A stretch of 64,000 bases of DNA, from NCBI RefSeq assembly GCF_900149685.1, contig NZ_LT702999.1, forward strand, positions 744,001-808,000, in the 5' to 3' direction. Below the pieces are notes generated by a model that saw only the letters and a program-made list of their open reading frames with translations, did not search any database and had not been told where the DNA came from. The stretch is from Erythrobacter sp. Alg231-14. GTDB taxonomy: Bacteria; Pseudomonadota; Alphaproteobacteria; Sphingomonadales; Sphingomonadaceae. A program made the position numbers and the translations under genes. Every line of letters starts with the position of its first letter. The stretch's first letter is position 1. This document shows positions 35,939-47,345 of the stretch, piece after piece.

Positions 35939-37915
35939 ATGGGAGTGTTGTCTTTCTTAACTGCGCTAAAGTTCTCTGATCAGGGACAGAAAAACGCGCC
36001 GCATGCCCGTTCGGACCAGTTGTCCGAGCGCGTACGGCGTATGCTTGTCAGCACGCTCTATGCACAACCTTCCAGCCTTGCGATTGGCGCGCTAGCCACT
36101 GTGGCCGCGGCGGTCGTGTCGGCATGGATCGCCGACCTCCCCGAACTCTACGTCGCAGCCTTTGTGTTGGGATTGATCGCGGCGGCGCGCGTGACTGCGG
36201 CGTTGGGCATGTCGCCCGATTCCGAGAGCAGCAGCACCGCATCGCTCGAACTTGTCTACGAAATCGGCGCGTTCAGTTACGCCTTGGCGTTGGGTTGCAC
36301 CGCCGCCTTCACGATTATCGTCAACACCAACACCGAAGTCGAAGTTTTGATGGTCGCCAATGCCGTGGGCTACGGCATCGGTGTGTCGGCGCGCAACGCC
36401 GGACGTCTGACCATCGCAATCGGACAATTGACGTTCACCTGTTTGCCGATAGCCTTGGCCGCATTCTGGACCGGGAAGCCGGGCTTTATCGCTTTGGGCG
36501 TCACCATCCTTTTGCTGATCCCGGCGATGATTTCGATCGCGGGCAACATTTTCAAAGTTTTGCGTGATTCCATCGCATCGGCCGAAACCAGTAAGAAACT
36601 GGCTGAAAAGATGCAGGTGCTAGCGCGGACCGACGTTGTCACAGGCCTCGCCAATCGCGCTGGTTTGAACCACGCTATGGTCGAAACCATGATGGGCGTG
36701 GACGATGACAGTCACTTGGCGTTGATCTGGATCGATCTGGATCGGTTTAAAGAGGTGAACGACCTGCTCGGCCATCCGGTCGGCGACCGCGTTCTTAGCG
36801 AAGTGGCCAAACGCCTTTCCGCTGTTTCCCCCGACGGCGGAACTGTGGCCCGATTTGGCGGCGATGAATTCATCGTCTTTTGCCCCATCGTGGATCGCAA
36901 AGATTCAGAACGCCTCGCCAGTGAAATTCACGCCGAGATCATGCGTCCCTTCCGCATCGATGGCGAACGTTTGGAAGTGCGCGCATCTTTGGGTGTAGCT
37001 TTGCTGCCCGAAAACGGCACCGACGCGGACACATTGATGCAAAGCGCCGACCTCGCTTTATACCATGCGAAGGTTGGCGGGCGCGCGCAAACATGTTTCT
37101 ATGACGGTTCGATGAGCCGCGATTTGGTTCGCCGTCGCGAAATCGAAGACGAATTGCGCGCCGCATTGCAGCGCGACGAATTGTCCATTTTCTTCCAGCC
37201 GATCGTCAATTTGGAAACCGGCCGGATCAAGACATTCGAAGCCTTGGTGCGTTGGTTCCACCCTGAAAAGGGCGAATTGCGGCCGGATGAATTCATCCCC
37301 GTCGCAGAAGAGACCGGTGTTATTGTTACTTTGGGCAATTGGATCACCGCGCAAGCCGCGCGGATCGCGGCCAGCTGGCCCGAAGATGTGACCATTGCGG
37401 TCAACCTATCACCGCTGCAAATTCGCGCACCGGGCGCGGCATTGGGCATCAAAAACGCCCTGCGCGAAGCCGGTTTGGACCCGCGCCGTTTGGAATTGGA
37501 GGTCACCGAAAGCCTCTTTATCGAAGACAACCACGCGACCGCCGCCTTTATCGAAGAACTGTCCGAAATCGGCGTCCGCTTTGCGCTGGACGATTTTGGA
37601 ACAGGCTATTCCTCGCTGGGATACATCAACAAATTCCCGTTCTCGAAAATTAAGGTCGATCGCAGCTTCGTCTCTGGCGAACAGGTCGGCAAAAAGAGCG
37701 AAGCGATCATTCGCGCTGTTGCCGAAATGGGCACCACATTGGGCATGGATATTGTCGCCGAAGGGCTTGAGACAATCGAGCAAGTTCAATCTGTGAAAGA
37801 CGCCGGCTGCAACCTTGGCCAAGGGTACTATTTCAGTCGCGCCGTCCCCGATTACCTCGCCGCGATGCTTTTGACGCAAGAACGCGATCAAGAGTCTCGC
37901 CAAGCCACCGGCTAA
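35939..37915 (+). CDS. Membrane GGDEF-EAL cyclic-di-GMP protein
   Basis: 658 residues. About five N-terminal membrane segments (SLAIGALATVAAAVVSAWI, LYVAAFVLGLIAAA and others, to about residue 205) form a sensor unit. The GGDEF domain has an intact GGDEF (307-311) and RTDVVTGLANRAGLN. The EAL domain has intact EAL (434-436 in FEALVRWFHP), TESLFIED, DDFGTGYSSLGYI and KVDRSFV, so all motifs for phosphodiesterase activity are present; whether it makes or degrades c-di-GMP, or both, cannot be read from sequence. A TTAA-N7-TTGA near 35894 is a partial CtrA-like site upstream. Confidence 0.92.
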   Translation: MGVLSFLTALKFSDQGQKNAPHARSDQLSERVRRMLVSTLYAQPSSLAIGALATVAAAVVSAWIADLPELYVAAFVLGLIAAARVTAALGMSPDSESSSTASLELVYEIGAFSYALALGCTAAFTIIVNTNTEVEVLMVANAVGYGIGVSARNAGRLTIAIGQLTFTCLPIALAAFWTGKPGFIALGVTILLLIPAMISIAGNIFKVLRDSIASAETSKKLAEKMQVLARTDVVTGLANRAGLNHAMVETMMGVDDDSHLALIWIDLDRFKEVNDLLGHPVGDRVLSEVAKRLSAVSPDGGTVARFGGDEFIVFCPIVDRKDSERLASEIHAEIMRPFRIDGERLEVRASLGVALLPENGTDADTLMQSADLALYHAKVGGRAQTCFYDGSMSRDLVRRREIEDELRAALQRDELSIFFQPIVNLETGRIKTFEALVRWFHPEKGELRPDEFIPVAEETGVIVTLGNWITAQAARIAASWPEDVTIAVNLSPLQIRAPGAALGIKNALREAGLDPRRLELEVTESLFIEDNHATAAFIEELSEIGVRFALDDFGTGYSSLGYINKFPFSKIKVDRSFVSGEQVGKKSEAIIRAVAEMGTTLGMDIVAEGLETIEQVQSVKDAGCNLGQGYYFSRAVPDYLAAMLLTQERDQESRQATG

Positions 37916-39698
<1,783 letters not shown>

Positions 39699-39701
39699 TT
39701 A

Positions 39702-40592
39702 ATGTCCATCCTGATTAACAAAGACACCAAAGTCATCACGCAAGGGATGACCGGCAACACCGGCACTTTCCACACAGAGCAAGCCATCGCGTATGGTTCG
39801 CAAATGGTGGCTGGCGTTACGCCGGGCAAAGGCGGGTCCACCCACGTTGGCGTGCCGCAATTCAACACCGTACGCGAAGCGAAAGCGGCGACCGGCGCGA
39901 CCGCATCGTGCATCTACGTACCGCCTCCTTTTGCTGCTGATGCGATTTGCGAGGCTATTGATGCCGAGGTGGAACTTATCATTTGCATCACCGAAGGCAT
40001 TCCCGTGCTCGACATGGTTCGCGCCAAAGCCGCTTTGACGGGCAGCAAGTCGCGCCTGATCGGGCCGAACTGCCCCGGCGTTTTGACCCCAGAAGAATGC
40101 AAGATCGGCATTATGCCGGGCTCCATCTTTAAAAAGGGCAGCGTTGGCGTTGTTTCACGCTCCGGCACGCTCACATACGAAGCCGTCCATCAAACCACCG
40201 CCGTTGGCCTTGGCCAGACCACAGCGGTTGGCATTGGCGGCGATCCGGTGAACGGCACCAACTTCATCGACGTCCTCGACCTGTTCCTTGACGATCCTGA
40301 AACCACTTCGATGATTATGATCGGCGAAATCGGCGGATCGGCAGAAGAAGAAGCCGCCGAATTCCTGAAACAAGAAGCCGCCAAGGGCCGCAGCAAGCCC
40401 ACCGTTGGCTTTATCGCGGGCCGTACGGCGCCTCCGGGTCGCCGCATGGGCCATGCCGGTGCGATTGTTTCGGGCGGCAAAGGCGGCGCGGACGACAAAA
40501 TCGCTGCAATGGAAGATGCGGGCATCCGCGTTTCCCCATCGCCATCCGAACTTGGCACCACGCTTGATGCGATGCTGAAGGAAATGGCCTGA
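39702..40592 (+). CDS. sucD: Succinate-CoA ligase subunit alpha
   Basis: 296 residues. It carries the phospho-histidine and CoA-binding functions of succinyl-CoA synthetase. Features: [21 protein letters not shown] (CoA site), [30 protein letters not shown], and the phosphorylated His in [17 protein letters not shown]. The beta subunit gene sucC, needed for activity, is not in the window. Confidence 0.97.
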   Translation: MSILINKDTKVITQGMTGNTGTFHTEQAIAYGSQMVAGVTPGKGGSTHVGVPQFNTVREAKAATGATASCIYVPPPFAADAICEAIDAEVELIICITEGIPVLDMVRAKAALTGSKSRLIGPNCPGVLTPEECKIGIMPGSIFKKGSVGVVSRSGTLTYEAVHQTTAVGLGQTTAVGIGGDPVNGTNFIDVLDLFLDDPETTSMIMIGEIGGSAEEEAAEFLKQEAAKGRSKPTVGFIAGRTAPPGRRMGHAGAIVSGGKGGADDKIAAMEDAGIRVSPSPSELGTTLDAMLKEMA

Positions 40593-40597
40593 TATTT

Positions 40598-40624
40598 GGG
40601 CGCTCCGCATTGTGCGGGGCGCCC
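40598..40624 (+). terminator. Strong hairpin between sucD and sucA
   Basis: GGGCGCTCCGCA and TGCGGGGCGCCC form a 12-bp stem (one T-G wobble) around a TTG loop, followed by TTCTCC. It is more stable than most terminators, but the U-tract is weak. It could attenuate sucD transcripts or mark an mRNA processing boundary before sucA. Confidence 0.5.
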
Positions 40625-40652
40625 TTCTCCTCCCCCGACGGAACCCACTGCC

Positions 40653-43463
40653 ATGAACAAAGAGACCGCACATTTCGTCCCCGACATGACCGATCAGGAA
40701 GGCCCTCAGCCGGGTCCGTCTTGGGGCAATCCAAAGTGGCTTGATCAGGTTAGCGGAGCGGGAGAGGATCTGGCCGCCGCCATGGACCCAACACAGATGG
40801 GTCTTGAGGCGAAAGACACGGTCAAAAAAGCGGCCAAGGCGGCTGGCAAGTCGCTCGATCCCAAAGCGATTGAAAACGCAGCACAGCTTTCGATTGCGGC
40901 GATGACTTTGGTGCGGTTGTACCGCGTGCGCGGGCATCTGGGCGCCGACCTCGATCCATTGGGTCAATCCCACGAACAAGCCAATCCCGAAGACCTCACC
41001 CTCGCCTTTCATGGCCTTGCCGGGAAAGAGGCAGAGGAAGTGTATGTCGGCGGCGTTTTGGGTCTGGAATGGACCACTGTCGGCGCGCTTTATACACGCC
41101 TGCGCGAAATCTATTGCGGCAATGTCGGCCTGGAATACATGCACATTGCCGACACTGAGGAACGGCGTTTCCTCCAAGACAAATTTGAAAGCCCCGGCGA
41201 TACGATCCAGTTTTCGCCAGAGGGCAAGAAAGCCATCCTCGCGGCGGTGTTGCGCGGCGAACAATACGAAGAATTCCTCGGCAAGAAATATGTCGGGACC
41301 AAGCGGTTCGGCCTAGACGGCGGTGAAAGCATGATCCCCGCATTGGAAGCCGTGATCAAACATGGCGGCAGTTCCGGCGTGCGTGAGATCATTTATGGCA
41401 TGGCGCACCGGGGTCGTTTGAACGTCCTCGCCAATGTGATGGCCAAGCCATACAAAGTCATCTTTCATGAATTTTCCGGCGGTTCCGCCAATCCCGAAGA
41501 TGTGGGCGGATCGGGCGATGTGAAATATCACCTCGGCACCAGCACCGACCGCAGCTTTGACGACATTTCGGTTCATATGAGCCTCGTGCCCAACCCATCG
41601 CACCTCGAAACGGTCGATCCCGTTGTTCTGGGCAAAAGCCGCGCCCAACAGGCGATCCGCGATGATCTGGACAAGAAAGAGCAGGTTCTGCCCGTCTTGA
41701 TCCACGGCGACGCGGCGTTTGCGGGACAAGGTGTGGTTTGGGAAAGCCTCAGCCTATCGGGTGTGAACGGATACGACACGGGTGGTTGCATCCACTTCAT
41801 CATCAACAACCAAATCGGGTTCACGACCTCGCCCAAATTCGCGCGGTCATCGCCCTACCCATCCGACGTTGCGAAAGGGGTGATGGCCCCGATCCTGCAC
41901 GTCAATGGCGACGATCCAGAGGCGGTGACTTTCGCGTGCAAATTGGCGGTGGAATATCGTCAGAAATTCGGACGCGACGTGGTGATCGATATGTGGTGCT
42001 ATCGCCGCTTTGGTCACAATGAAGGCGATGAGCCGAAATTCACGCAGCCTTTGATGTACGAAGTCATTGGCAAACACCCTAAGGTAAGCCGCGTGTATGA
42101 AGCGCGCCTGATCGAACAAGGCGTCATCGACGATGGGCACCGCGAAACGGTCACGGCCGAATTTGTCGCGCATCTCGAAGAAGAATTCCAAGCCGCCAAA
42201 AGCTATTCCGCCAATGAAGCGGATTGGTTTGGCGGACGTTGGGCCGGTTTGAACAAACCCGCCGACGATGAAACGGCGCGGCGCAATATCGAAACCGCCG
42301 TCGAGCCCAAAACCTTTGACGCCTTGGGCCGCGCGCTCACCGAAGTGCCAGAGGACGTACAAATCCACCGGACTTTGGGCCGCGTGCTCAAGGCCAAGAG
42401 TGAGATGTTCAACACCGGCGAAGGCTTTGATTGGGCCACTGCAGAAGCACTCGCATTCGGCAGTCTGGTCATGGAAGGCTACAATGTGCGGCTTTCCGGA
42501 CAAGACAGCGGCCGCGGCACATTCAGCCAGCGCCACGCGGTCTGGGTCGATCAAAAGACCGAAGACAAATACATCCCATTGACCACCCTGCCGCACGGCA
42601 AATTTGAAGTCTATGACAGCACCTTGTCCGAATACGGCGTGCTTGGCTTTGAATATGGGTTTGCGATGGCCGACCCGAAATCATTGGTCCTTTGGGAAGC
42701 GCAATTTGGCGATTTTGCCAACGGCGCTCAGATCATGATCGATCAATATATCGCGGCGGGCGAAGCCAAATGGCTGCGTGCGAACGGTCTCGTGATGTTG
42801 TTGCCGCATGGCTATGAGGGTCAGGGACCGGAACACTCTTCGGCGCGGCTTGAACGGTTCCTGCAATTGTGCGCGAACGACAACATTCAGGTGTGCAACA
42901 TCACCACGCCTGCCAATTACTTCCACGTTTTGCGCCGGCAAATGCTGCGTCCTTTCCGCAAACCGTTGGTGATTATGACGCCGAAATCGCTTTTGCGGCA
43001 TCCCTTGGCGAAAAGCCCACGCGAAGAATTCCAAGGCGATTGGCAATTCAAACGGATCAAGTCCGACATCACCGAAATCTCAGATGAGAAGATCAAACGC
43101 CTCGTTCTGTGTTCGGGCAAAGTCTATTACGACCTGTATGAAAAGCGCGAGGAAATGGGGCTCAAAGACGTCTCTATCGTGCGGATCGAACAGCTCTACC
43201 CCTTCCCCGGCGATCCGCTCGCCTTGCGGCTTAAGCGGATGACGAACCTCGAAACGGTTGTGTGGTGTCAGGAAGAGCCAAAGAACAACGGATCATGGTT
43301 CTTTGTTCAAAATCAAATCGAAGATTCGCTCACCCATGGGGGGCATGACGGTATGCGTCCGGTCTATGCCGGCCGTGATGCAGCCGCGTCCCCGGCAACG
43401 GGTCTGGCAAAACGTCATGCACAGCAACAGGCGGCCTTGGTCGCTGATGCGCTTGGTATCTAA
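40653..43463 (+). CDS. sucA: 2-oxoglutarate dehydrogenase E1 component
   Basis: 936 residues from MNKETAHFVP; a further in-frame ATG at 40596 would lie on the hairpin and is unlikely. It decarboxylates 2-oxoglutarate with thiamine diphosphate and hands the succinyl group to SucB. Visible: YRVRGHLGADLDPLG, MAHRGRLNVLANVM, the ThDP site GDAAFAGQGVVWE, INNQIGFTTSP, YRRFGHNEGDEP, and GSDSG-region variant RLSGQDSGRGTFSQRHAV. Full length. Confidence 0.97.
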   Translation: MNKETAHFVPDMTDQEGPQPGPSWGNPKWLDQVSGAGEDLAAAMDPTQMGLEAKDTVKKAAKAAGKSLDPKAIENAAQLSIAAMTLVRLYRVRGHLGADLDPLGQSHEQANPEDLTLAFHGLAGKEAEEVYVGGVLGLEWTTVGALYTRLREIYCGNVGLEYMHIADTEERRFLQDKFESPGDTIQFSPEGKKAILAAVLRGEQYEEFLGKKYVGTKRFGLDGGESMIPALEAVIKHGGSSGVREIIYGMAHRGRLNVLANVMAKPYKVIFHEFSGGSANPEDVGGSGDVKYHLGTSTDRSFDDISVHMSLVPNPSHLETVDPVVLGKSRAQQAIRDDLDKKEQVLPVLIHGDAAFAGQGVVWESLSLSGVNGYDTGGCIHFIINNQIGFTTSPKFARSSPYPSDVAKGVMAPILHVNGDDPEAVTFACKLAVEYRQKFGRDVVIDMWCYRRFGHNEGDEPKFTQPLMYEVIGKHPKVSRVYEARLIEQGVIDDGHRETVTAEFVAHLEEEFQAAKSYSANEADWFGGRWAGLNKPADDETARRNIETAVEPKTFDALGRALTEVPEDVQIHRTLGRVLKAKSEMFNTGEGFDWATAEALAFGSLVMEGYNVRLSGQDSGRGTFSQRHAVWVDQKTEDKYIPLTTLPHGKFEVYDSTLSEYGVLGFEYGFAMADPKSLVLWEAQFGDFANGAQIMIDQYIAAGEAKWLRANGLVMLLPHGYEGQGPEHSSARLERFLQLCANDNIQVCNITTPANYFHVLRRQMLRPFRKPLVIMTPKSLLRHPLAKSPREEFQGDWQFKRIKSDITEISDEKIKRLVLCSGKVYYDLYEKREEMGLKDVSIVRIEQLYPFPGDPLALRLKRMTNLETVVWCQEEPKNNGSWFFVQNQIEDSLTHGGHDGMRPVYAGRDAAASPATGLAKRHAQQQAALVADALGI

Positions 43464-43476
43464 TTCAAATTTGAAT
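43463..43476. repeat. Perfect AT-rich palindrome between sucA and sucB
   Basis: ATTCAAATTTGAAT reads identically on both strands; it starts at the last base of the sucA stop codon and lies 26 bases before sucB. Next to it CAGC-AAA-GCTG gives a short hairpin. It could be a binding site or incidental. Confidence 0.4.
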
Positions 43477-43501
43477 TCAGCAAAGCTGAGGAAAACGAAA
43501 A

Positions 43502-44716
43502 ATGGCCACTGAAATCACTGTCCCGGTATTAGGGGAATCGGTCACCGAAGGTTCAATTGGTGAATGGCTGAAACAGCCGGGCGACGCGGTTGCCGCCGAT
43601 GAACCCATCGTCAGCCTTGAGACCGATAAGGTCGCGGTTGACGTGCCATCCCCGATTGCGGGCGTGATGTCCGAACACCGCGCCGAAGTCGGCGACACGG
43701 TCGAAGTGGGCGCGGTTATCGCGGTCATCGAAGAAGGCGCATCAGCGGGCGCAGCCCCTGTGGCAAAGGCTGACACGCCAGCCCCTGCCCCGGCAGCTGC
43801 GAAAGCCGCCGTGAGCGATGCGGCCCAAACTTTGTCGCCGGCCGTGCGTCGCGCGGTTTTGGAACACGGTGTTGACCCATCCACGATCAAAGGGACCGGC
43901 AAAGACGGCCGGTTGACCAAAGAAGACGTGCTGGCCGCTGCCAAAGCGAAAGCCGATCCTGCGCCTGCCCCAGCGGCTACGCCAGCCGCACCAGTTGCCG
44001 CCGCTCCGGCCGGATCGCGCGGCGAAGAGCGCGTCAAAATGACCCGCATGCGTCAAACCATCGCGAAACGTTTGAAAGGCGCTCAAGAAGAAGCCGCGCT
44101 GCTCACCACGTTCAACGATGTGGATATGACCGCCGTCATCGAAGCGCGCACCAAATACAAAGACCTGTTCGCCAAGAAACACGACATCCGTTTGGGCTTC
44201 ATGGGCTTTTTCGCGAAAGCAGCCTGCCTCGCGTTGAAAGACGTGCCATCGGTCAACGCCTACATCCAAGGCGATGAAATCGTTTATCACGACTATGTCG
44301 ATATTTCGGTCGCGGTCTCCGCGCCAAACGGCCTTGTCGTGCCAGTGATCCGTGATTGTCAGGACAAGGGCTTTGCCCGGATCGAAAAAGACATCGCCGA
44401 TTACGGTAAGCGCGCCAAGGAAGGCACGCTGACCATGGCCGACATGACCGGCGGCACCTTCACCATCTCCAATGGCGGCGTGTTCGGATCGCTGATGTCT
44501 ACCCCGATCATCAACCCACCGCAAAGCGCCGTTCTCGGCCTGCACCGCATCGAAGATCGCCCTGTTGCGGTCAACGGCGAGGTCGTGATCCGTCCGATGA
44601 TGTACATCGCGCTGTCTTACGATCACCGCCTGATCGACGGGCGTGAAGCTGTGACCGCGCTGAGAATCATCAAGGAAGCGATCGAAGATCCAACCCGGAT
44701 GCTGATCGACCTTTGA
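43502..44716 (+). CDS. sucB: 2-oxoglutarate dehydrogenase E2 (dihydrolipoyl succinyltransferase)
   Basis: 404 residues. One N-terminal lipoyl domain with the lipoylated Lys in [13 protein letters not shown], an Ala/Pro-rich linker, the E1/E3-binding domain ([20 protein letters not shown]), a second linker, and the catalytic domain with [20 protein letters not shown] and the active site [19 protein letters not shown] precedes the ATG. It completes the E1-E2 pair with sucA. Confidence 0.97.
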   Translation: MATEITVPVLGESVTEGSIGEWLKQPGDAVAADEPIVSLETDKVAVDVPSPIAGVMSEHRAEVGDTVEVGAVIAVIEEGASAGAAPVAKADTPAPAPAAAKAAVSDAAQTLSPAVRRAVLEHGVDPSTIKGTGKDGRLTKEDVLAAAKAKADPAPAPAATPAAPVAAAPAGSRGEERVKMTRMRQTIAKRLKGAQEEAALLTTFNDVDMTAVIEARTKYKDLFAKKHDIRLGFMGFFAKAACLALKDVPSVNAYIQGDEIVYHDYVDISVAVSAPNGLVVPVIRDCQDKGFARIEKDIADYGKRAKEGTLTMADMTGGTFTISNGGVFGSLMSTPIINPPQSAVLGLHRIEDRPVAVNGEVVIRPMMYIALSYDHRLIDGREAVTALRIIKEAIEDPTRMLIDL

Positions 44717-44717
44717 G

Positions 44718-44960
44718 GTGGTGGACGACGACGCTCTTAAGCATGATGATCAAGGTCGTGCGCTGCCTCCATGGAAAGCGTTTCCCGAGCTTGAGCGGGG
44801 TTCAATCCACTGGAGAATGGGCGGCGGAGAAACCTACTGGTGCGCCTTTTGGGACTGGTACCAGGCAATGGATTCTGAGCGCCAGATTGCCTTTGAAGTA
44901 GCCTATCCCTCACCTAAAGATTGGGACGACTACTACGAGTTTGTTCGCTCAAACTCATGA
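44718..44960 (+). CDS. Small protein of unknown function
   Basis: 80 residues starting with GTG directly after sucB (one base between). Acidic and strongly aromatic: PPWKAFPELERGSIHWRMG, YWCAFWDWYQAM and PKDWDDYYEFV. Cytoplasmic, no signal. No family recognised. Its stop overlaps the next ATG (ATGA), so it is translated with the methyltransferase gene that follows. Confidence 0.75.
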   Translation: MVDDDALKHDDQGRALPPWKAFPELERGSIHWRMGGGETYWCAFWDWYQAMDSERQIAFEVAYPSPKDWDDYYEFVRSNS

Positions 44961-45727
44961 CTCAGCCCCTCGCCCGCGACCAATTCGACGAGCGCCGTCA
45001 CGCCGATTTCCTGCGCGATCGTTTCCCGGAGTTCTGGGCGCGGTTCAGGGGGATGCCGGATGTCGCTGGCAAACGCGTCCTAGATTTCGGCTGCGGGCGC
45101 GGCGGGATGATCCAGCGATTGATGGAGGCCGGGGCCGAGAGCGGGTTCGGGATCGATCTCAACCCAAGCTATATCGAATTTGCGAATTCCAAAGTCGCCT
45201 CTCAATGGCCGCGTGCTGAATTCGCATGCGCCGACATTCGCAAAGCCGCGCCAGAACCCGCCGATATCGTCGTGTCGTCCAATGTGATGGAACACGTCAT
45301 GTCATTGCCCGACACTCTGGCGGCGGTGGTGAATGCGGCGAAACCGGGCGGCGAATTGTATATTGGCTTCTCCCCGCTTTGGCATTCCCCGTTCGGGCAT
45401 CATCACCTGATCGCATCGCGCATGCCGTGGGCGCATTTGCCCCGCAACAATCGTGCGTTTCTTGATCGCCTAAGGGATGACGACAACAACACCCCCGATA
45501 GCATTGAAGAGATGGGATTTAACGGCGCAACCCCAACGGATTTCCGCGCGGCCTTGGCCGGATTACCCGTTGAGGTGATTTCGGCGCGTCGCAACATCGC
45601 CGCCTCACCCATCAAATCGATCGCGATGAAGGCGATGCTGCTTCCCTCTTTTATCCCGTTTATCGGAAGCAAGATCGAGAAATTTGTAACAGTGGGCTTC
45701 TACTGGCACTTGCGGCGAAAGAAGTGA
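44957..45727 (+). CDS. Class I SAM-dependent methyltransferase
   Basis: 256 residues from MTQPLARDQF at the ATGA junction. SAM motif I is VLDFGCGRGGMIQRLMEAG, the acidic residue is in FGIDLNPSYIEFA, and VVSSNVMEHVMSLPDTL is the motif II/III region seen in UbiE/UbiG-like and sugar-related methyltransferases. The C-terminus has a hydrophobic stretch (MLLPSFIPFIG). Substrate unknown. It lies inside the TCA cluster between sucB and lpd, together with the 80-residue gene. Confidence 0.85.
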   Translation: MTQPLARDQFDERRHADFLRDRFPEFWARFRGMPDVAGKRVLDFGCGRGGMIQRLMEAGAESGFGIDLNPSYIEFANSKVASQWPRAEFACADIRKAAPEPADIVVSSNVMEHVMSLPDTLAAVVNAAKPGGELYIGFSPLWHSPFGHHHLIASRMPWAHLPRNNRAFLDRLRDDDNNTPDSIEEMGFNGATPTDFRAALAGLPVEVISARRNIAASPIKSIAMKAMLLPSFIPFIGSKIEKFVTVGFYWHLRRKK

Positions 45728-45836
45728 CACGAATTTCAGAAAAACTAGCAATGGCACTTAGCCGTCCAAACTCCTAAATACAGGATCAGACAGTTAAACA
45801 CCGCCATTGTCCAAAGGCGAATACAGGATTTTAGAT

Positions 45837-47255
45837 ATGGCTGAACACTCCTACGATTACGATGTCCTGGTCATTGGCGCGGGCCCCGGCGGCTATGTCG
45901 CGGCAATCCGCGCGGCCCAATTGGGTTTGAAAACCGCTTGCGTTGAAAGCCGCGAGACATTGGGCGGGACTTGTTTGAATGTCGGGTGCATCCCTTCAAA
46001 GGCGTTGTTGCACGGTTCAGAACTGTTTGACGAAGCGTCGAACGGCCATTTCGCCACTTGGGGCATCGACGCCAAACCGACTCTCGATTTAGGCCGGATG
46101 ATGGATGAAAAAACCAAAGCGGTCGGCGAATTGACCGGCGGAATTGAGTTTTTGTTCAAGAAGAACAAAGTGACATGGATCAAAGGTCACGCCGCGTTCG
46201 AAGACGCGCACAGCGTCAAAGTGGGTGACGAAACAGTCACAGCAAAAGACATCGTGATCGCCACCGGATCCAGCGTCACCCCCCTGCCCGGCGTGGACGT
46301 GGACAATGCAGGTGGTCGCATCGTGGACAGCACCGGCGCGCTCGACCTTACCGAAGTTCCCGATCATCTCGTTGTGATCGGCGGCGGGGTCATCGGACTG
46401 GAATTGGGCAGTGTGTGGCGTCGTTTGGGTGCCAAAGTTACGGTCGTCGAATTCCTCGATCAATTGCTGCCCGGAATGGACGGCGAAGTGCGCAAAGAGA
46501 GCCAGAAACTGTTCAAGAAACAGGGCATGGAAATGATGCTCAGCCACAAAGTCACCGGCGCAAAAGTCAAAGGCAAGAAAGTCGCCCTGACGGTTGAGAA
46601 ATCGGCTGGCGGCGATGAACAAACGCTTGAAGTGAGCCATGTGCTGGTTTCCATCGGCCGCCGCCCCAACACCGATGGGCTGGCGCTCGACAAAGCTGGC
46701 TTGCAAGTCAACAATCGCGGCCAAGTGGAAATCGACCATGACTTCCGCACCGGCGTCGATGGCATCTGGGCCATTGGCGATGTCGCGCCCGGCCCGATGC
46801 TGGCGCATAAGGCCGAGGATGAAGGCATTGCGGTCGCAGAAAACATCGCTGGCCTTACTGGCATCGTGAACCACGATGTCATCCCCAGCGTCGTTTACAC
46901 CCTGCCTGAAATTGCAGGTGTGGGCCTAACGCAGGAAGAAGCGATCGAGAAAGCGGGCGGCGACAAGAAAGCCATTAAAGTCGGCAAATTCCCGATGATG
47001 GCCAACAGCCGCGCGAAAGCGAACCGCGACACCGATGGCTTTGTAAAAGTTATCGCGGATGCCGAAACCGACCGCGTGATCGGTGTGTGGATGATCAACT
47101 CGCTTGCCGGGACGATGATTGCACAGGCAGCACAAGCGATGGAATTTGGCGCGACATCCGAAGACATCGCCTACACATGCCACGCCCACCCAACCCACGC
47201 CGAAGCGTTTAAGGAAGCCGCGATGGCGGTGACCGGCAAACCTATCCATATGTGA
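45837..47255 (+). CDS. lpd: Dihydrolipoyl dehydrogenase (E3)
   Basis: 472 residues from MAEHSYDYDVLVIG with AGGA upstream; a TTG at 45807 in frame is not needed. Flavoprotein that reoxidises dihydrolipoyl groups of the 2-oxoglutarate dehydrogenase complex. FAD motif VLVIGAGPGGYVAAIRAAQLG, redox-active cysteines in GGTCLNVGCIPSKAL, NAD motif VVIGGGVIGLELGSVW, and the interface His-Glu pair in CHAHPTHAEAFKEA. It serves the sucA/sucB products encoded upstream. Confidence 0.97.
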   Translation: MAEHSYDYDVLVIGAGPGGYVAAIRAAQLGLKTACVESRETLGGTCLNVGCIPSKALLHGSELFDEASNGHFATWGIDAKPTLDLGRMMDEKTKAVGELTGGIEFLFKKNKVTWIKGHAAFEDAHSVKVGDETVTAKDIVIATGSSVTPLPGVDVDNAGGRIVDSTGALDLTEVPDHLVVIGGGVIGLELGSVWRRLGAKVTVVEFLDQLLPGMDGEVRKESQKLFKKQGMEMMLSHKVTGAKVKGKKVALTVEKSAGGDEQTLEVSHVLVSIGRRPNTDGLALDKAGLQVNNRGQVEIDHDFRTGVDGIWAIGDVAPGPMLAHKAEDEGIAVAENIAGLTGIVNHDVIPSVVYTLPEIAGVGLTQEEAIEKAGGDKKAIKVGKFPMMANSRAKANRDTDGFVKVIADAETDRVIGVWMINSLAGTMIAQAAQAMEFGATSEDIAYTCHAHPTHAEAFKEAAMAVTGKPIHM

Positions 47256-47307
47256 TACGGCGCGGTCTCAATTTTGGATTGGGACTTACACTTGGGGCAA
47301 TGCAAAA

Positions 47308-47342
47308 AGGTCGCTAGACAATCCTAAACAGGAGAGCGACCT
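47308..47342 (+). promoter_or_regulatory. Leader hairpin enclosing the amidase ribosome binding site
   Basis: AGGTCGCT (47308-47315) and AGCGACCT (47335-47342) pair perfectly over 8 bp. The AGGAG Shine-Dalgarno (47330-47334) lies in the loop next to the stem, and the ATG follows three bases after it, so folding could limit translation start. No ligand-binding structure is recognised. Confidence 0.45.
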
Positions 47343-47345
47343 CAC

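Noticed and set aside
40155..41264. Long open frame (369 codons) on the minus strand across sucD-sucA
   Set aside because: It is the antisense shadow of two certain genes; no ribosome binding site or family motif, and codon bias of the plus strand creates such frames.
43742..44626. 294-codon minus-strand frame opposite sucB
   Set aside because: Produced by the Ala/Lys-rich linkers and GC bias of sucB; no independent evidence.
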